Numbered from the stretch's first letter, positions 50,296 through 59,820 are shown. The stretch is 64,000 nt of DNA from an uncultured Bacteroidia bacterium (GCA_913009755.1 CAJVWU010000006.1:1-64000), one strand, 5' to 3'. A program made the numbers and translations. The notes: generated by a model from the sequence alone, not told the origin.

Positions 50296-50664
50296 ATGTA
50301 TCCTGCCGAACTGGAAAATATTGAAGATGTAATTTTAAAAATAAAACAGGAGCCTGCATTGATGCTCTATTTTTACAGTGATCATTGTGCCCCCTGCCTC
50401 AGCCTGCGGCCAAAGGTGATCGAACTTATTCAGAAAGAATTCCCGCGAGTTTCAATGTATCTGGTCAACTCGGAAAAACATCCTGAAATTGCCGCTGCAC
50501 ACCATTGTTTCTCAAACCCTACCCTTATCCTTTATTTTGATAGCAGGGAATATCGGCGAATGAGCAAATATGTTTCCATTTCACAGCTTTCCGGAGAAAT
50601 TTTACGCCCTTATGAACTGATGTTCGGGGATTATCAGGAAGCCAGGCAGAGGCCGGGGTTTTGA
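50296..50664 (+). CDS. Thioredoxin-like protein with CAPC active site
   Basis: A 122-residue cytoplasmic thioredoxin-fold protein. The active site is HCAPCLSLRPKV, close to the WCGPC of thioredoxin but with Asp-His before the Cys. The cis-Pro loop is seen in FSNPTLILYF. It lacks the Trp of classical thioredoxins and the rest is divergent, so it may be a thiol oxidoreductase with a special partner. The start is chosen from the promoter position; ATG 50275 is the alternative. It has its own promoter and no obvious operon partner. Confidence 0.8.
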   Translation: MYPAELENIEDVILKIKQEPALMLYFYSDHCAPCLSLRPKVIELIQKEFPRVSMYLVNSEKHPEIAAAHHCFSNPTLILYFDSREYRRMSKYVSISQLSGEILRPYELMFGDYQEARQRPGF

Positions 50665-50917
50665 GTCATAGATATGAGGTCTGGAGTTTGGGATTTGGAA
50701 ATATTCAATTAGCCGGCAATCATGAATTATGAAACGGCATCAATAAATCCACATTCGGTTCTGAGTTCTCAGTTCTTTTTAATTCAATAACTTATCCATT
50801 CATCCAACATCCCGGTATTCTTCAAATACATATTCATCGTTTTTTTTTTCCACTTCCCTGTAACCTATCAACCGGCTTACACGTCATCTATTCTATAAGC
50901 AGTATCTTTACCAATTA
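50665..50917. other. Intergenic region before the sigma factor gene
   Basis: Contains a two-unit trace of the TTCTCAG heptamer at about 50760-50773 and TATCTTTA at 50903-50910, one base from the -7 consensus and close to the sigma factor start. No gene seen. Confidence 0.5.
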
Positions 50918-51403
50918 ATGACTATTGACGAGTACAATATTAGTGTGGATGACTTTTCCGACGGGGTTTATCGCTTCGTGTTGAAAAACTGCCACAATAG
51001 TGAATTGGCACATGATCTTGTGCAGGATTCGTTTATGCGTTTATGGATCAAGAGAAAAGAGGTGAATTTTAAAAAAGGGAAATCCTGGCTTTTTTCCACT
51101 GCCTACCATAGGTTGATTGACCACGTCAGAAAAAATGACCGGATCAGTTCCATTGAAGGCAGGGAACATCATACACCCCTTTCTTACGATCAGTATTCCG
51201 ATGTGAAAGAAGTTCTTGACCGGGCTGTAAGGCAACTTCCTGACATACAACGGTCTGTGGTTCTGTTAAGGGATTACGAAGGATACTCGTACCGGGAGAT
51301 CGGTGAAATTACAAGCCTTTCGGAATCGCAGGTAAAAGTGTATATTTACAGGGCACGCCTGTTTTTGAAAAAATACATCGTTAGCCCGGATTTGGTAATA
51401 TGA
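50918..51403 (+). CDS. RNA polymerase sigma factor, ECF (sigma-70 family)
   Basis: A 161-residue ECF sigma factor. Region 2 contains AHDLVQDSFMRLWIKRKEVN and WLFSTAYHRLIDHVRKNDR. Region 4 contains LPDIQRSVVLLRDYEGYSYR then EIGEITSLSESQVKVYIYRA with a helix-turn-helix. It directs transcription of a small set of target genes. The anti-sigma-like membrane protein gene follows 57 bp later, which is the usual regulatory pairing. Confidence 0.9.
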   Translation: MTIDEYNISVDDFSDGVYRFVLKNCHNSELAHDLVQDSFMRLWIKRKEVNFKKGKSWLFSTAYHRLIDHVRKNDRISSIEGREHHTPLSYDQYSDVKEVLDRAVRQLPDIQRSVVLLRDYEGYSYREIGEITSLSESQVKVYIYRARLFLKKYIVSPDLVI

Positions 51404-51460
51404 TTGGGATATGGAATACCGGTAAATTGGAACGATGGAACAATAGAACAATAGAACAAA

Positions 51461-52531
51461 ATGAAAGTCAACAGAAATAACTATGAAGTGTGGTTGTTGG
51501 ATTATTCCGACGGCAAACTGAATGCTGCCCAAACGGCTGATCTGATGGCTTTCCTGGAAGAAAACCCGGATATGAAAGAGGAGTTCGATGCTTTTGATGC
51601 CATCACACTTGAACCTGAATACATCCGGTTTAAACAAAAAGCGCAGCTGAAGAAATTGCCGGTCATCCCTGCAGGGGAAGTGGACGAAAACAACTACGAA
51701 CACTTTTTTATTGCCTGGCATGAAAATGATTTAACCCCATCCCAAAAAGATGATGTACTCGCTTTTCTTGAACAAAACCCACAACTTGAACCGGAATTCA
51801 GATTACACGGGAAATTACAGATAACAGCCAATGAAGAAATTGTTTTCCCGGAAAAAGAACAACTGAGAAAAGGCCGGAAAATCGCTGCCTATTGGTGGCC
51901 GGTGGCTGCTGCTGCCCTATTTCTGTTGTTATTTGCAATGTACGGATTGCTAAAGAAGGAAACCGTTCCGCAAGTTCATAATTATGGCCTGATTGGTAAA
52001 ATGGAACCGGTATCTATTGTTTTGCCTTCTGCTGTTTTGACCGGGGTGCGGGTTAATTCATTTCCTATCCCGTTGACAGAAAACAAAGTGATAGAGACCC
52101 GGGAAATTACTGTAAAGCAAGATGTTTTGAATTCTTTGCCAGACCGGTCGGTTGAGATTGCACTGGCAATGCCCTCAATTTCTTTCAAAACACAACCCAT
52201 CAGCATGGAGAACGGTACGATGCCTGCCCGACTGAATTACGAAACAAAAAAACCTAAACAAAAAAACCTGTTGGCCAGGATATTTAAAAATCTGGCCGGG
52301 AAATTATCGGGCAAACAAGCCAAAAACAATAAACAGGGAACGCACAAGAAAGAACCCGCCATGCTTCGCGTGCTCGACCGCAGCATCCTTGTTTTCAACA
52401 CGGTAACCGGCAGCAAAACGGAGTTGGAAAAAACTTATGATCAAGAGGGCAACCTGACTCAATACCGGGTGGAAGGAGAATCTCTTTTGTGGTCGAAGAA
52501 CGTGAATTTAAACAATAAGCACAGAAAGTAG
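51461..52531 (+). CDS. Membrane-anchored anti-sigma-like protein with duplicated N-terminal motif
   Basis: A 356-residue protein with one transmembrane helix at ~150-170 (WPVAAAALFLLLFAMYGLL). The cytoplasmic N-terminal part holds two related motifs: NYEVWLLDYSDGKLNAAQTA then DLMAFLEENPDMKEEF (~7-42), and NYEHFFIAWHENDLTPSQKD then DVLAFLEQNPQLEPEF (~78-113). Each resembles a minimal zinc-free anti-sigma segment. The periplasmic part is long and basic with a Lys-rich linker and is not recognised. Its place behind the ECF sigma gene supports an anti-sigma role. A short GAACAATA-type repeat precedes the start. Confidence 0.75.
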   Translation: MKVNRNNYEVWLLDYSDGKLNAAQTADLMAFLEENPDMKEEFDAFDAITLEPEYIRFKQKAQLKKLPVIPAGEVDENNYEHFFIAWHENDLTPSQKDDVLAFLEQNPQLEPEFRLHGKLQITANEEIVFPEKEQLRKGRKIAAYWWPVAAAALFLLLFAMYGLLKKETVPQVHNYGLIGKMEPVSIVLPSAVLTGVRVNSFPIPLTENKVIETREITVKQDVLNSLPDRSVEIALAMPSISFKTQPISMENGTMPARLNYETKKPKQKNLLARIFKNLAGKLSGKQAKNNKQGTHKKEPAMLRVLDRSILVFNTVTGSKTELEKTYDQEGNLTQYRVEGESLLWSKNVNLNNKHRK

Positions 52532-52568
52532 GCAGGTAACATTTTTGTCACCTGACAGAACCCCAACC

Positions 52569-53561
52569 TCAATAATGTGATTTACTATCAATAAGAATAT
52601 TTTCTCCGCCCTGATGAAGTGCATAATTGAAGCCGGGCTGCAGGCTGAATGCACCGGTTTCCCCGTTTTTACTGACAGCAATGTAACCCACCTGACGTCT
52701 TTTGTTTTCAGGGTCTTTTTTTACGATGCGCATTACCGCTTCTTCACAAGCCTGTTGCGGTGTTCTGCCGTTTCGCATCAGTTCAACAACAAGGAACGAG
52801 CCCAGGGTTTTCATGACCAGTTCCCCCATCCCGGTTGCCGTTGCCCCGCCCACTTCATTATCAACAAACAACCCCGCGCCAATGATGGGCGAATCGCCTA
52901 CCCTGCCATGCAATTTGAAAGCCAGTCCGCTGGTGGTACAGGCACCGGCCAGTTCACCGTTTTCATTAACAGCCAACAGGCCGATGGTATCATGGTATTT
53001 GTTGGGTTCATTTTCCCAGTTTGTAACCGGATCATAATGTGATTTTTCCAGCCATTCTTTCCAGGCTTTCTCTGCGCCCGGCGTGAGCAGGTTTTGTTCT
53101 TTGAAACCGCTTTCAACGGCAAACTGCAGGGCGCCCTCACCGGCGAGGATCACGTGGGGTGTTTTTTCCATCACCAGGCGGGCAACTGACACGGGATGGA
53201 CTATATTTTCCAGGAAACATACTGAACCGGCATTGCCGTCAGGCGCCATAATGGAAGCGTCGAGGGTAACGTGGCCGTCCCTGTCGGGCAGGCCCCCGAT
53301 GCCTACGCTGTGGTTTTCCGGATCGGCTTCCACAACCATCACCCCTTTTTCAACGGCATCCAGTACCTTGCCGCCCGATTGCAGGGTTTTCATCGCCTCC
53401 GCATTGGCGGGAATGCCGTGTTTCCAGGTGGAAATGATGACAGGCAGTTGTTTTTTTACAGGAACTTTACCTGACAAGGTGTTTGACTTTAAAACTGAAG
53501 GCAGCAAGCTCAACATCCCGGCTGCCGCTGATCGTTCAATAAATTTTCTTCTGTTTAACAT
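52569..53561 (-). CDS. N4-(beta-N-acetylglucosaminyl)-L-asparaginase (glycosylasparaginase)
   Basis: A 330-residue N-terminal-nucleophile hydrolase that splits the GlcNAc-Asn bond of N-linked glycopeptides. It starts with a Tat-like signal (MLNRRKFIERSAAAGMLSLL). The autocatalytic site is KYHDTIGLLAV with T192 as the expected new N-terminus after cleavage. GRVGDSPIIGAGLFVDNEVG and ATATGMGELVMK are substrate-binding blocks of the beta chain. Length is typical. It should act in the periplasm on glycopeptides. It is convergent with the anti-sigma gene. Confidence 0.92.
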   Translation of the reverse strand: MLNRRKFIERSAAAGMLSLLPSVLKSNTLSGKVPVKKQLPVIISTWKHGIPANAEAMKTLQSGGKVLDAVEKGVMVVEADPENHSVGIGGLPDRDGHVTLDASIMAPDGNAGSVCFLENIVHPVSVARLVMEKTPHVILAGEGALQFAVESGFKEQNLLTPGAEKAWKEWLEKSHYDPVTNWENEPNKYHDTIGLLAVNENGELAGACTTSGLAFKLHGRVGDSPIIGAGLFVDNEVGGATATGMGELVMKTLGSFLVVELMRNGRTPQQACEEAVMRIVKKDPENKRRQVGYIAVSKNGETGAFSLQPGFNYALHQGGENILIDSKSHY

Positions 53562-53577
53562 AACTTAAATTTTTATT

Positions 53578-53622
53578 ACACGGAGGTTCACAGAGGAGAC
53601 ACAGAGGTTCACAGAGTTAAAG
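53578..53622. repeat. CACAGAG-type direct repeats, downstream flank of the GxxExxY gene
   Basis: Three copies of CACAGAG within 40 bp (TTCACAGAGGAGACACAGAG, then GTTCACAGAG), next to the 3' end of the GxxExxY gene. A related set lies on the other side of the gene at 53998-54036. Confidence 0.7.
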
Positions 53623-53988
53623 GATATATCTTCTCAAACCTTCTTTTAATAATTTGACGTTAAAGTTTATCAGTAAACCGATTTTTTTCTCGGAAAATTT
53701 CAAATAGGTCAGGATTTGGGCTTCGTGAACAGGATGTAATTCATCAATCGATTTGATTTCAACAATTACCTGATCTTCGACCAACAAATCCAATCTGTAT
53801 CCATATTCAATGTACAGATCTTTGTAAATAACAGGAACAGGAATTTGCCTTTCAACCTTTAATCCACGTTCTGTCAGTTCATATTCGAGGCATTGCTCAT
53901 AAGCTGATTCCAACAATCCCGGACCAAGAGTCCTGTGGACTTCAATAGCTGCTCCAATGATTTTCTCAGTTATTTTATTTATTTCCAT
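53617..53988 (-). CDS. GxxExxY protein
   Basis: A 123-residue protein of the GxxExxY family. The name-giving motif is GLLESAY in [19 protein letters not shown]. The centre has [19 protein letters not shown], a D...ExK arrangement as in PD-(D/E)XK nucleases, and the C-terminus reads [16 protein letters not shown]. The molecular function is unknown. Such genes are often scattered singly and flanked by short repeats, as here. It is not clearly part of a neighbouring operon. Confidence 0.9.
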   Translation of the reverse strand: MEINKITEKIIGAAIEVHRTLGPGLLESAYEQCLEYELTERGLKVERQIPVPVIYKDLYIEYGYRLDLLVEDQVIVEIKSIDELHPVHEAQILTYLKFSEKKIGLLINFNVKLLKEGLRRYIL

Positions 53989-53997
53989 ATTTATTCC

Positions 53998-54036
53998 CTC
54001 CGTGCTTCTCTGTGTACCCTCTGTGGGCTCTGTGAC
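53998..54036. repeat. CACAGAG-type direct repeats, upstream flank of the GxxExxY gene
   Basis: The minus strand here reads GTCACAGAGCCCACAGAG then GGTACACAGAG and ACGGAGG, the same unit and orientation (relative to the gene) as the reverse complement of the set at 53578-53622. A GCAGAGGACGCAG stretch at about 54095-54115 (minus) is a further degenerate copy. Confidence 0.65.
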
Positions 54037-54085
54037 CCATTTATTTTTCTTGTGAATTCATAATATCTATTGTAATTATCTGCGT

Positions 54086-55474
54086 TCATAGCGCCTTCAC
54101 TGCGTCCTCTGCGGTTAATTTTGGTTTATATCCGTTCAGCCCGTAAAAAGCAATGTAAAGGTAACTAAATACAGGGATGATAAAAGACAAATGGACACCA
54201 TAAGCATCGGCAACCATGCCCTGAAAAACTGGCAGGACAGCACCACCAAGGATCATCATGACCAATAATGATGAGCCCTGGCTGGTAAATTTCCCCAGCC
54301 CCGCGATAGCCAGCGTAAAAATGTTTGACCACATAATGGAATTGAACAAGCCGATGGCAATGACCGACCACAAGGCAACCGGCCCCTTATTGAGCAATGC
54401 GGTAGCCAGCAAAACAATATTGATAAAAGCAAAAAGGTAAAGTGTCCGTTGGGGCAATGATTTACCGAGGAAAAATGCCGCCAGGTTAATCAGGAGAAAA
54501 AACCCATAAACCAGGGCCGTTACAAAACCGTTGGTCATTCCGATCACCACGAAAGCGGCCAGCGGGATCAGGATCATCCCAGCCGTTTTCAGTGTTGTGT
54601 TTTTCGTCCTGCTTAAAGAAACAGCACCCAGAAACCTCCCGATCATCTGCCCTCCCCAATAAATGGCAACAAACTTGCTGGCTTCGATGTGCGACAACCC
54701 GCCGATTTCGTCAAGCCCGAGATAATTGATCATCATGCTGCCGATGCTTACCTCGCCACCGACATACATAAAAATGGCAATCATCCCAAAAACCAGTTGC
54801 CTGTATTTTAATGCGCCGAAACCGGTTTTAGTTTCACCGGGGTTTGTAAACCGTGGCAGCCGGGTGGCTTTTATCAAACCGGCCATCAGTAAAAAGATAA
54901 AGGCAAAAAACAGGTAAGGGATCTTTACGGCATCGGAACCGGGTGAATTGGCAAAATATTTAAAAATCAGAAACCCCCCGATAACAGGACCGATAGTGGT
55001 ACCCAACGAATTGAAACCCTGTGCCAGGTTCAATCTTGATGAAGCTGACTTTTCTGATCCCAGGATGGCAACATACGGATTGGCAGCAATCTGAAGCAAC
55101 GTAAATCCCAGCCCCATCACAAACAATGCTGACAGGAAAAATATGTATACATGAAACTCGGCAGCCGGATAAAACAGCAATGCCCCTGTGGCTGAAATGA
55201 TCAATCCTGCCATGATGCCTTTTTTATAACCCATCCTGTTAATGGGGTCACCATAAAGTACCGAAACGATAAAATAAATGACAGAGCCTACAAAATAAGC
55301 TCCGAAAAAACTAAACTGAACCAACATTGATTTGGTGTAATTCAAATCAAAAACCTGCTTCATATAGGGTATTAAAATATCATTGAGGACGGTCATAAAT
55401 CCCCACATAAAAAACAGGAAAGTCAGGCTGATGAAAGCGGCAGTATATGATCTTTGGGTTGTTTTAACGGACAT
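54086..55474 (-). CDS. MFS sugar transporter, FHS/FucP-like
   Basis: A 462-residue permease with 12 hydrophobic segments. The N-terminal helix pair (AAFISLTFLFFMWGFMTVLN then DILIPYMKQVFDLNYTKSML) and the block GYKKGIMAGLIISATGALLF, FTLLQIAANPYVAILG are characteristic of the fucose-galactose-glucose:H+ symporter subfamily. It moves a monosaccharide across the inner membrane, possibly fucose, glucose or GlcNAc. ATG 55474 is preferred to a TTG at 55504. The neighbouring glycosylasparaginase could supply amino sugars, but that link is speculative. Confidence 0.88.
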   Translation of the reverse strand: MSVKTTQRSYTAAFISLTFLFFMWGFMTVLNDILIPYMKQVFDLNYTKSMLVQFSFFGAYFVGSVIYFIVSVLYGDPINRMGYKKGIMAGLIISATGALLFYPAAEFHVYIFFLSALFVMGLGFTLLQIAANPYVAILGSEKSASSRLNLAQGFNSLGTTIGPVIGGFLIFKYFANSPGSDAVKIPYLFFAFIFLLMAGLIKATRLPRFTNPGETKTGFGALKYRQLVFGMIAIFMYVGGEVSIGSMMINYLGLDEIGGLSHIEASKFVAIYWGGQMIGRFLGAVSLSRTKNTTLKTAGMILIPLAAFVVIGMTNGFVTALVYGFFLLINLAAFFLGKSLPQRTLYLFAFINIVLLATALLNKGPVALWSVIAIGLFNSIMWSNIFTLAIAGLGKFTSQGSSLLVMMILGGAVLPVFQGMVADAYGVHLSFIIPVFSYLYIAFYGLNGYKPKLTAEDAVKAL

Positions 55475-55561
55475 GCGATGTGAATAACAATCAACAAATA
55501 TCAAAAATTTCTATGTTCATACCAAATGGTTAACACGTAAAACCCATAAATTTTCCTGAAT

Positions 55562-55623
55562 AAAAAAAGTTGGCACAAGCTCATGAAGTCATTTTCACTG
55601 TATGCTTACGCCAACTCTTTGTC
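55562..55623 (-). terminator. Hairpin with long loop behind the Omp28-like gene
   Basis: GTTGGC/GCCAAC outer arms with inner AAGC/GCTT and TGAA/TTCA pairings, followed on the minus strand by a 7-nt T-tract. Unusually large for a terminator, so it may also be an RNA element in its own right. Confidence 0.5.
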
Positions 55624-55641
55624 GAACTACAATTTCTTTAT

Positions 55642-57300
55642 TTATCTGATACTCACCTTACGGACAAATGATCCGGTTACGGCATCCACTTTCAGGAGAT
55701 ACATTCCCGGCAATAAATTATTGGTATGTATTTCAAAATGTTTCCGGCCGGGAGAAACTTCATTCAGTTTCTCACTATAAATCAATTTTCCAATCCTATC
55801 TGTAATGCTTATATCTACCGGTGAGTAATCTGACAGATAAAAATCAATATTGAGGTTGTCCGTTGCCGGGTTGGGATAGACATTTACATCACTGATCAGT
55901 TCGGGCACTTCAATACCTACAATACTGTATTGAAACTCATTTCTGGCAATACTGCCAAAATCACTTCCTTCAAAAATGATGTTATTGCCACCGTAAACCA
56001 AAGCATAATAATCCGTACCGTTTCCTCCGGCATCATGAATGACAAACTGAAAGCAATTTCCATAATCAAGTTCAATGGGGATGATCATCTGGCCCGGTGT
56101 ATCGTAAGGCCCGCCATGCTGGACAGTGTCGCCGAGCGAATTGTAGATCTCCCATGTTGTTTCCTCCGGGTGGTCATCCAGTATCAGGGCAAGGACAATA
56201 TTTCCCGAGACCAACGATGCTTCATACATTGGGGAGTTAGAAGTGTTGTTTGACGGATAATCATCATTGGCACCGTTAGGATTGTCACAGGAGATTACAA
56301 GGTGATTGGTATCCTGAACGGCAAAATTAACTGTTGAAAGCTGGATTTGTGCGGTGGCAAGAAAAGCAAGATCACCTGACCATTCATAAGATTGCGGCTC
56401 GCCGTCGTTGACCGAATAATGGATTGTAAATGAAGTCAGGTCCGTGCTGCCATTGTTCCGGATAATCACCGCAGGGGTCACGGAACCACTGCAATTATAA
56501 GAGGTAACATCCATTACGCTCAGTATTTGAGCATCAAGTGAATAAACAGGAGTGATCGGGTCGGTGCTGCTGTTGGCCGCCTGAAACACTTCCTTGGTAC
56601 TGCTGTTCTGAACAAAACTTACCGCACCCAATTCATTGTTGTCATAAACATTTTCCAATGCCCAGGCATTTTGCAGGATGACATAATCACCCGAATCCAT
56701 TGAAGATGGCATTTCAGCCCCTCCCTGTGTAGGCAAAAGTTTTTTCATGACATTGTAAAAATCCTTTTCACCGTTACTGCCCGGAGGTGTGTTGAAGTGA
56801 ATGTGTTTTTCAATCACCACAACATGCCCCACTAAATTTCCGCTTACCTGATCGGTTGCATGAATAAGAGTGGTCAGATAAATAGTGTCTTCATCAGGCG
56901 AAAGCTGTTGCTGAACCTGTATCTCAAACGGTGAAGAAACCGCAGCCGCATTATTAATGGTAGTTTGGTTGACCTGTGAAGGCATACCATTGAAATATGT
57001 CCCGTCAAGCATAACATGTGGTACACTGTTTACATTATAATAACTGGTTCGTGCTGTGTTATCAGCTTTATTAGCCAGGTACATGGGATCATTTCCGGGA
57101 GCCGGCCACCAGACATGGTATTTTATGGCCGTGATAATATCCGAATTGGCTTGCAACAAAGCGTCAAAAGCCGGGTTCTGTTGCCCGCACGGCACACAGG
57201 TTGAACTGGTGCATTCTTCTGCAAGAACCATACGTTGTGATTGCGTATAGCCGGAAACTACCATGAAAAGACTAAATAAGAAAAGTGCAATTTTTTTCAT
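55642..57300 (-). CDS. T9SS-secreted Omp28-like protein with thioredoxin-type CxxC
   Basis: A 552-residue secreted protein. The signal peptide ends near residue 20. The next block, AEECTSSTCVPCGQQNPAFD, has a CVPC thioredoxin-like motif and belongs to the Omp28-related family; VNSVPHVMLDGTYFNG is the cis-Pro loop region. The middle part contains Ig-like beta domains. The last ~75 residues form a T9SS type A tail (NVYPNPATDNLNIDFYLSDY, LLPGMYLLKVDA, VRKVSIR). The role is unknown, possibly thiol exchange at the surface. A TACATTTG promoter element lies 34 bp upstream. Confidence 0.82.
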   Translation of the reverse strand: MKKIALFLFSLFMVVSGYTQSQRMVLAEECTSSTCVPCGQQNPAFDALLQANSDIITAIKYHVWWPAPGNDPMYLANKADNTARTSYYNVNSVPHVMLDGTYFNGMPSQVNQTTINNAAAVSSPFEIQVQQQLSPDEDTIYLTTLIHATDQVSGNLVGHVVVIEKHIHFNTPPGSNGEKDFYNVMKKLLPTQGGAEMPSSMDSGDYVILQNAWALENVYDNNELGAVSFVQNSSTKEVFQAANSSTDPITPVYSLDAQILSVMDVTSYNCSGSVTPAVIIRNNGSTDLTSFTIHYSVNDGEPQSYEWSGDLAFLATAQIQLSTVNFAVQDTNHLVISCDNPNGANDDYPSNNTSNSPMYEASLVSGNIVLALILDDHPEETTWEIYNSLGDTVQHGGPYDTPGQMIIPIELDYGNCFQFVIHDAGGNGTDYYALVYGGNNIIFEGSDFGSIARNEFQYSIVGIEVPELISDVNVYPNPATDNLNIDFYLSDYSPVDISITDRIGKLIYSEKLNEVSPGRKHFEIHTNNLLPGMYLLKVDAVTGSFVRKVSIR

Positions 57301-57333
57301 TTTTTTCTATTTAAATTAAAACCGGATTCCCGG

Positions 57334-57341
57334 CAAATGTA
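57334..57341 (-). promoter_or_regulatory. -7 promoter element (TACATTTG) for the Omp28-like gene
   Basis: The minus strand reads TACATTTG, an exact TAnnTTTG match, 34 bp before the ATG at 57300. The rest of 57342-57613 holds only the divergent promoter below. Confidence 0.55.
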
Positions 57342-57543
57342 TTAATAATCACCCAAAAACTATTGAACTTAACCATCCTGAAAGACAACAAAGGATCAAA
57401 AAAGGTTGGCTGTCAGATCAGCTTTCGAACAGAAACAAAAAGATTATTAAAAAACAATATCCATATCTGCAACATTTTGCAACTAAAACCTGTCCGTTAA
57501 TTTCATTATCAATTTTTAACATCTTTCGTATTACGATTTTTTA

Positions 57544-57551
57544 TAACTTTG
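57544..57551 (+). promoter_or_regulatory. -7 promoter element (TAACTTTG) for the small T9SS protein
   Basis: An exact TAnnTTTG match 62 bp before the ATG at 57614. Confidence 0.55.
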
Positions 57552-57613
57552 CAACCGATAACTTATAGTATAAGTTTTGAATTTTAATCTATTACATAAC
57601 AAATAAACCAAAC

Positions 57614-58348
57614 ATGATGAAAAGGATTTTACTTACATTTATTATCGCTCTATTTGCAACAACTTTCATGTTCGGGCAGGATATTTACCTGACATGGGGA
57701 GGAAAAAAACTGGCGGACACGGTATATGTGTGGGGAGAACCTGACGCATCCTTAATTGTATTTAATGCCATATTTCATAATGATTCCGATAATGGGATGA
57801 ATGTATTGGTTGTCAGAAAAGAGATGTCCATGCTTGATAATACCATCAGTGCATTTTGCTGGGGGGCATGTTATTCTCCAACCGTAGATACTTCTTTAAA
57901 GCACCAATTTATCCCGGCAGGTGGTCAAAGCGATTCTACGCAGTTCACAGGTGATTACACCCCGAATGGTGTAATCGGCACTTCCATTATTAAATATACT
58001 TTTTATAACATGGACAACCCGGATCAAAGACTAGAAGTAGTAGCAAAATTCTGGGCATCACCCGAAGGCATTGCTGAAGATGCCATGCGCGGCGGCAGTG
58101 TTTCAAACATTTATCCTAATCCTGCCACAAATTTTGTTACCATTGATTATCAATTGACACCCAACGTCAACAGCGCGATTGTTAAAATATTTAACCTGTT
58201 GGGTTCAACGGTTACAGAAACGGTCATGAAAAAAGGGGGCAATCGTTTAAAGATGGATGTTTCCAACCTTAAAAACGGCGTTTATTTTTACGCAGTAGTG
58301 ATCAACGGTAATATTTACAAAACAAAGAAGCTTGTTATTCAGCATTAA
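57614..58348 (+). CDS. Small T9SS-secreted protein, unknown function
   Basis: A 244-residue secreted protein. The signal peptide ends FMFGQ. A ~135-residue beta domain (IYLTWGGKKLADTVYVWGEP, FNAIFHNDSDNGMNVLVVRK, FCWGACYSPTVDTS) is not recognised; its two Cys in CWGAC could pair. The last ~80 residues are a T9SS type A tail (IYPNPATNFVTIDYQLTPNV, LKNGVYFYAVVINGNIYKTK). It stands alone with its own promoter and terminator. Start could be the second Met. Confidence 0.8.
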   Translation: MMKRILLTFIIALFATTFMFGQDIYLTWGGKKLADTVYVWGEPDASLIVFNAIFHNDSDNGMNVLVVRKEMSMLDNTISAFCWGACYSPTVDTSLKHQFIPAGGQSDSTQFTGDYTPNGVIGTSIIKYTFYNMDNPDQRLEVVAKFWASPEGIAEDAMRGGSVSNIYPNPATNFVTIDYQLTPNVNSAIVKIFNLLGSTVTETVMKKGGNRLKMDVSNLKNGVYFYAVVINGNIYKTKKLVIQH

Positions 58349-58364
58349 AGATAAAAACAAATTG

Positions 58365-58398
58365 AAAAAAACCCGGTCATTAACTGACCGGGTTTTTT
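58365..58398. terminator. Bidirectional terminator
   Basis: Stem AAACCCGGTCA/TGACCGGGTTT (58369-58379 with 58385-58395), a 5-nt loop, T-run on plus and A-run before it. It serves the T9SS protein gene and the convergent metK. Confidence 0.9.
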
Positions 58399-58423
58399 TC
58401 GTTTCAGGCGGTAATGATACCGA

Positions 58424-59728
58424 CTATAGATTGAAAGCTTTTTTTACCTCATCAACTTTATTCAATTGTTCCCAGGCAAAAAACTGTACTTCTTTCAGAT
58501 AAACTTTTTCACCGTTACTATTCACCTTTTCAACCGATCCCTTATCCTTGTATGCCAGTTCAACTTCCTCTTTAAAAGGTTGTCTTCCGAAATGGCCATA
58601 AGAGGCCGTTTTTAAAAATATAGGATATTTAAGTCCAAACTGTTTAACGATCTCATAAGGCCGCAGGTCAAACAGTTCCCTTATAATTTCTGCAATCCGG
58701 CTGTCGGACAATATTTTTCCCGAAGCATCATGAACATGGGCAGTGCCAAAAGTATCAATAAAGAATCCGACCGGTTCATCCACGCCGATGGCATAAGCTA
58801 CCTGAACAAGCAATTTGTCGGCAACCCCGGCAGCCACCATATTTTTGGCAATGTGCCGTGCGGCATAAGCCGCCGACCGGTCAACTTTTGAGGCATCTTT
58901 TCCCGAAAAGGCACCCCCGCCATGCGCACCGTGGCCACCGTATGTGTCCACAATGATCTTCCGGCCCGTAAGCCCCGTATCGCCGTGAGGGCCTCCAATG
59001 ACAAATTTACCGGTGGGATTAACCAGAAGCCGGTAATCGGAATCAAACAGTTTTTGAATACGCCCGGGATATTGTCTTTTGACACGCGGAATAAGATATT
59101 CCCAGATATCATTTTTGATCTTTTCCTGCATGGCTTTTTCTTCATCGAAATCATCATGTTGTGTGGAAATCACAATAGTATCAATCCTTTTCGGGGTACC
59201 GTCATCATGGTATTCTAATGTTACCTGCGATTTTGTGTCCGGCCTCAGATAAGTCATCACTTTACCTTCGCGGCGTATTTTTGCCAGTTCGAAAAGCAGG
59301 TCGTGGGCCAGTTCCGAGGTAAGTGGCATAAAATTATCCATTTCGCGGGTAGCATAGCCAAACATCATTCCCTGATCGCCCGCTCCCTGGTTCTCTTCCA
59401 CCTGACGGTCAACACCCTGACGGATATCCGATGACTGTTCGTGCAAGGCGGAAATAACCGCACATGAGTTGGAATCAAAACGGTATTCGGCTTTGGTGTA
59501 GCCGATATGGCGGATAACATCACGTGACACTTTCTGAAGGTCAACAAACGCAGTAGTATATACTTCACCTGCCACAAATACCAGCCCGGTGGTTACCAAC
59601 GTTTCGCAAGCTACTTTTGAATTGGGGTCCTGTTTCAGCATCTCATCCAAAACAGCATCGGAAATCTGGTCGGCTACCTTGTCGGGATGGCCTTCCGATA
59701 CAGACTCCGAAGTAAATAAATATGACAT
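58424..59728 (-). CDS. metK: S-adenosylmethionine synthetase
   Basis: A 434-residue cytoplasmic enzyme making S-adenosylmethionine from methionine and ATP. Landmarks: [20 protein letters not shown] at the N-terminus, [15 protein letters not shown], the P-loop-like [20 protein letters not shown] and [20 protein letters not shown]. Near the C-terminus, [20 protein letters not shown] deviates from the common GHFGR...WE ending, and the tail carries a short extra segment. A SAM-II-type riboswitch candidate in the leader suggests feedback control by the product. Confidence 0.95.
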   Translation of the reverse strand: MSYLFTSESVSEGHPDKVADQISDAVLDEMLKQDPNSKVACETLVTTGLVFVAGEVYTTAFVDLQKVSRDVIRHIGYTKAEYRFDSNSCAVISALHEQSSDIRQGVDRQVEENQGAGDQGMMFGYATREMDNFMPLTSELAHDLLFELAKIRREGKVMTYLRPDTKSQVTLEYHDDGTPKRIDTIVISTQHDDFDEEKAMQEKIKNDIWEYLIPRVKRQYPGRIQKLFDSDYRLLVNPTGKFVIGGPHGDTGLTGRKIIVDTYGGHGAHGGGAFSGKDASKVDRSAAYAARHIAKNMVAAGVADKLLVQVAYAIGVDEPVGFFIDTFGTAHVHDASGKILSDSRIAEIIRELFDLRPYEIVKQFGLKYPIFLKTASYGHFGRQPFKEEVELAYKDKGSVEKVNSNGEKVYLKEVQFFAWEQLNKVDEVKKAFNL

Positions 59729-59820
59729 ATCGTATTCTTTTTTAGAAAATTAAATTTAAAATTGAATTATCTTTTTTATTATAATCCTATTCATTTATAA
59801 TTGGGAAAAACTTTGCCTGG

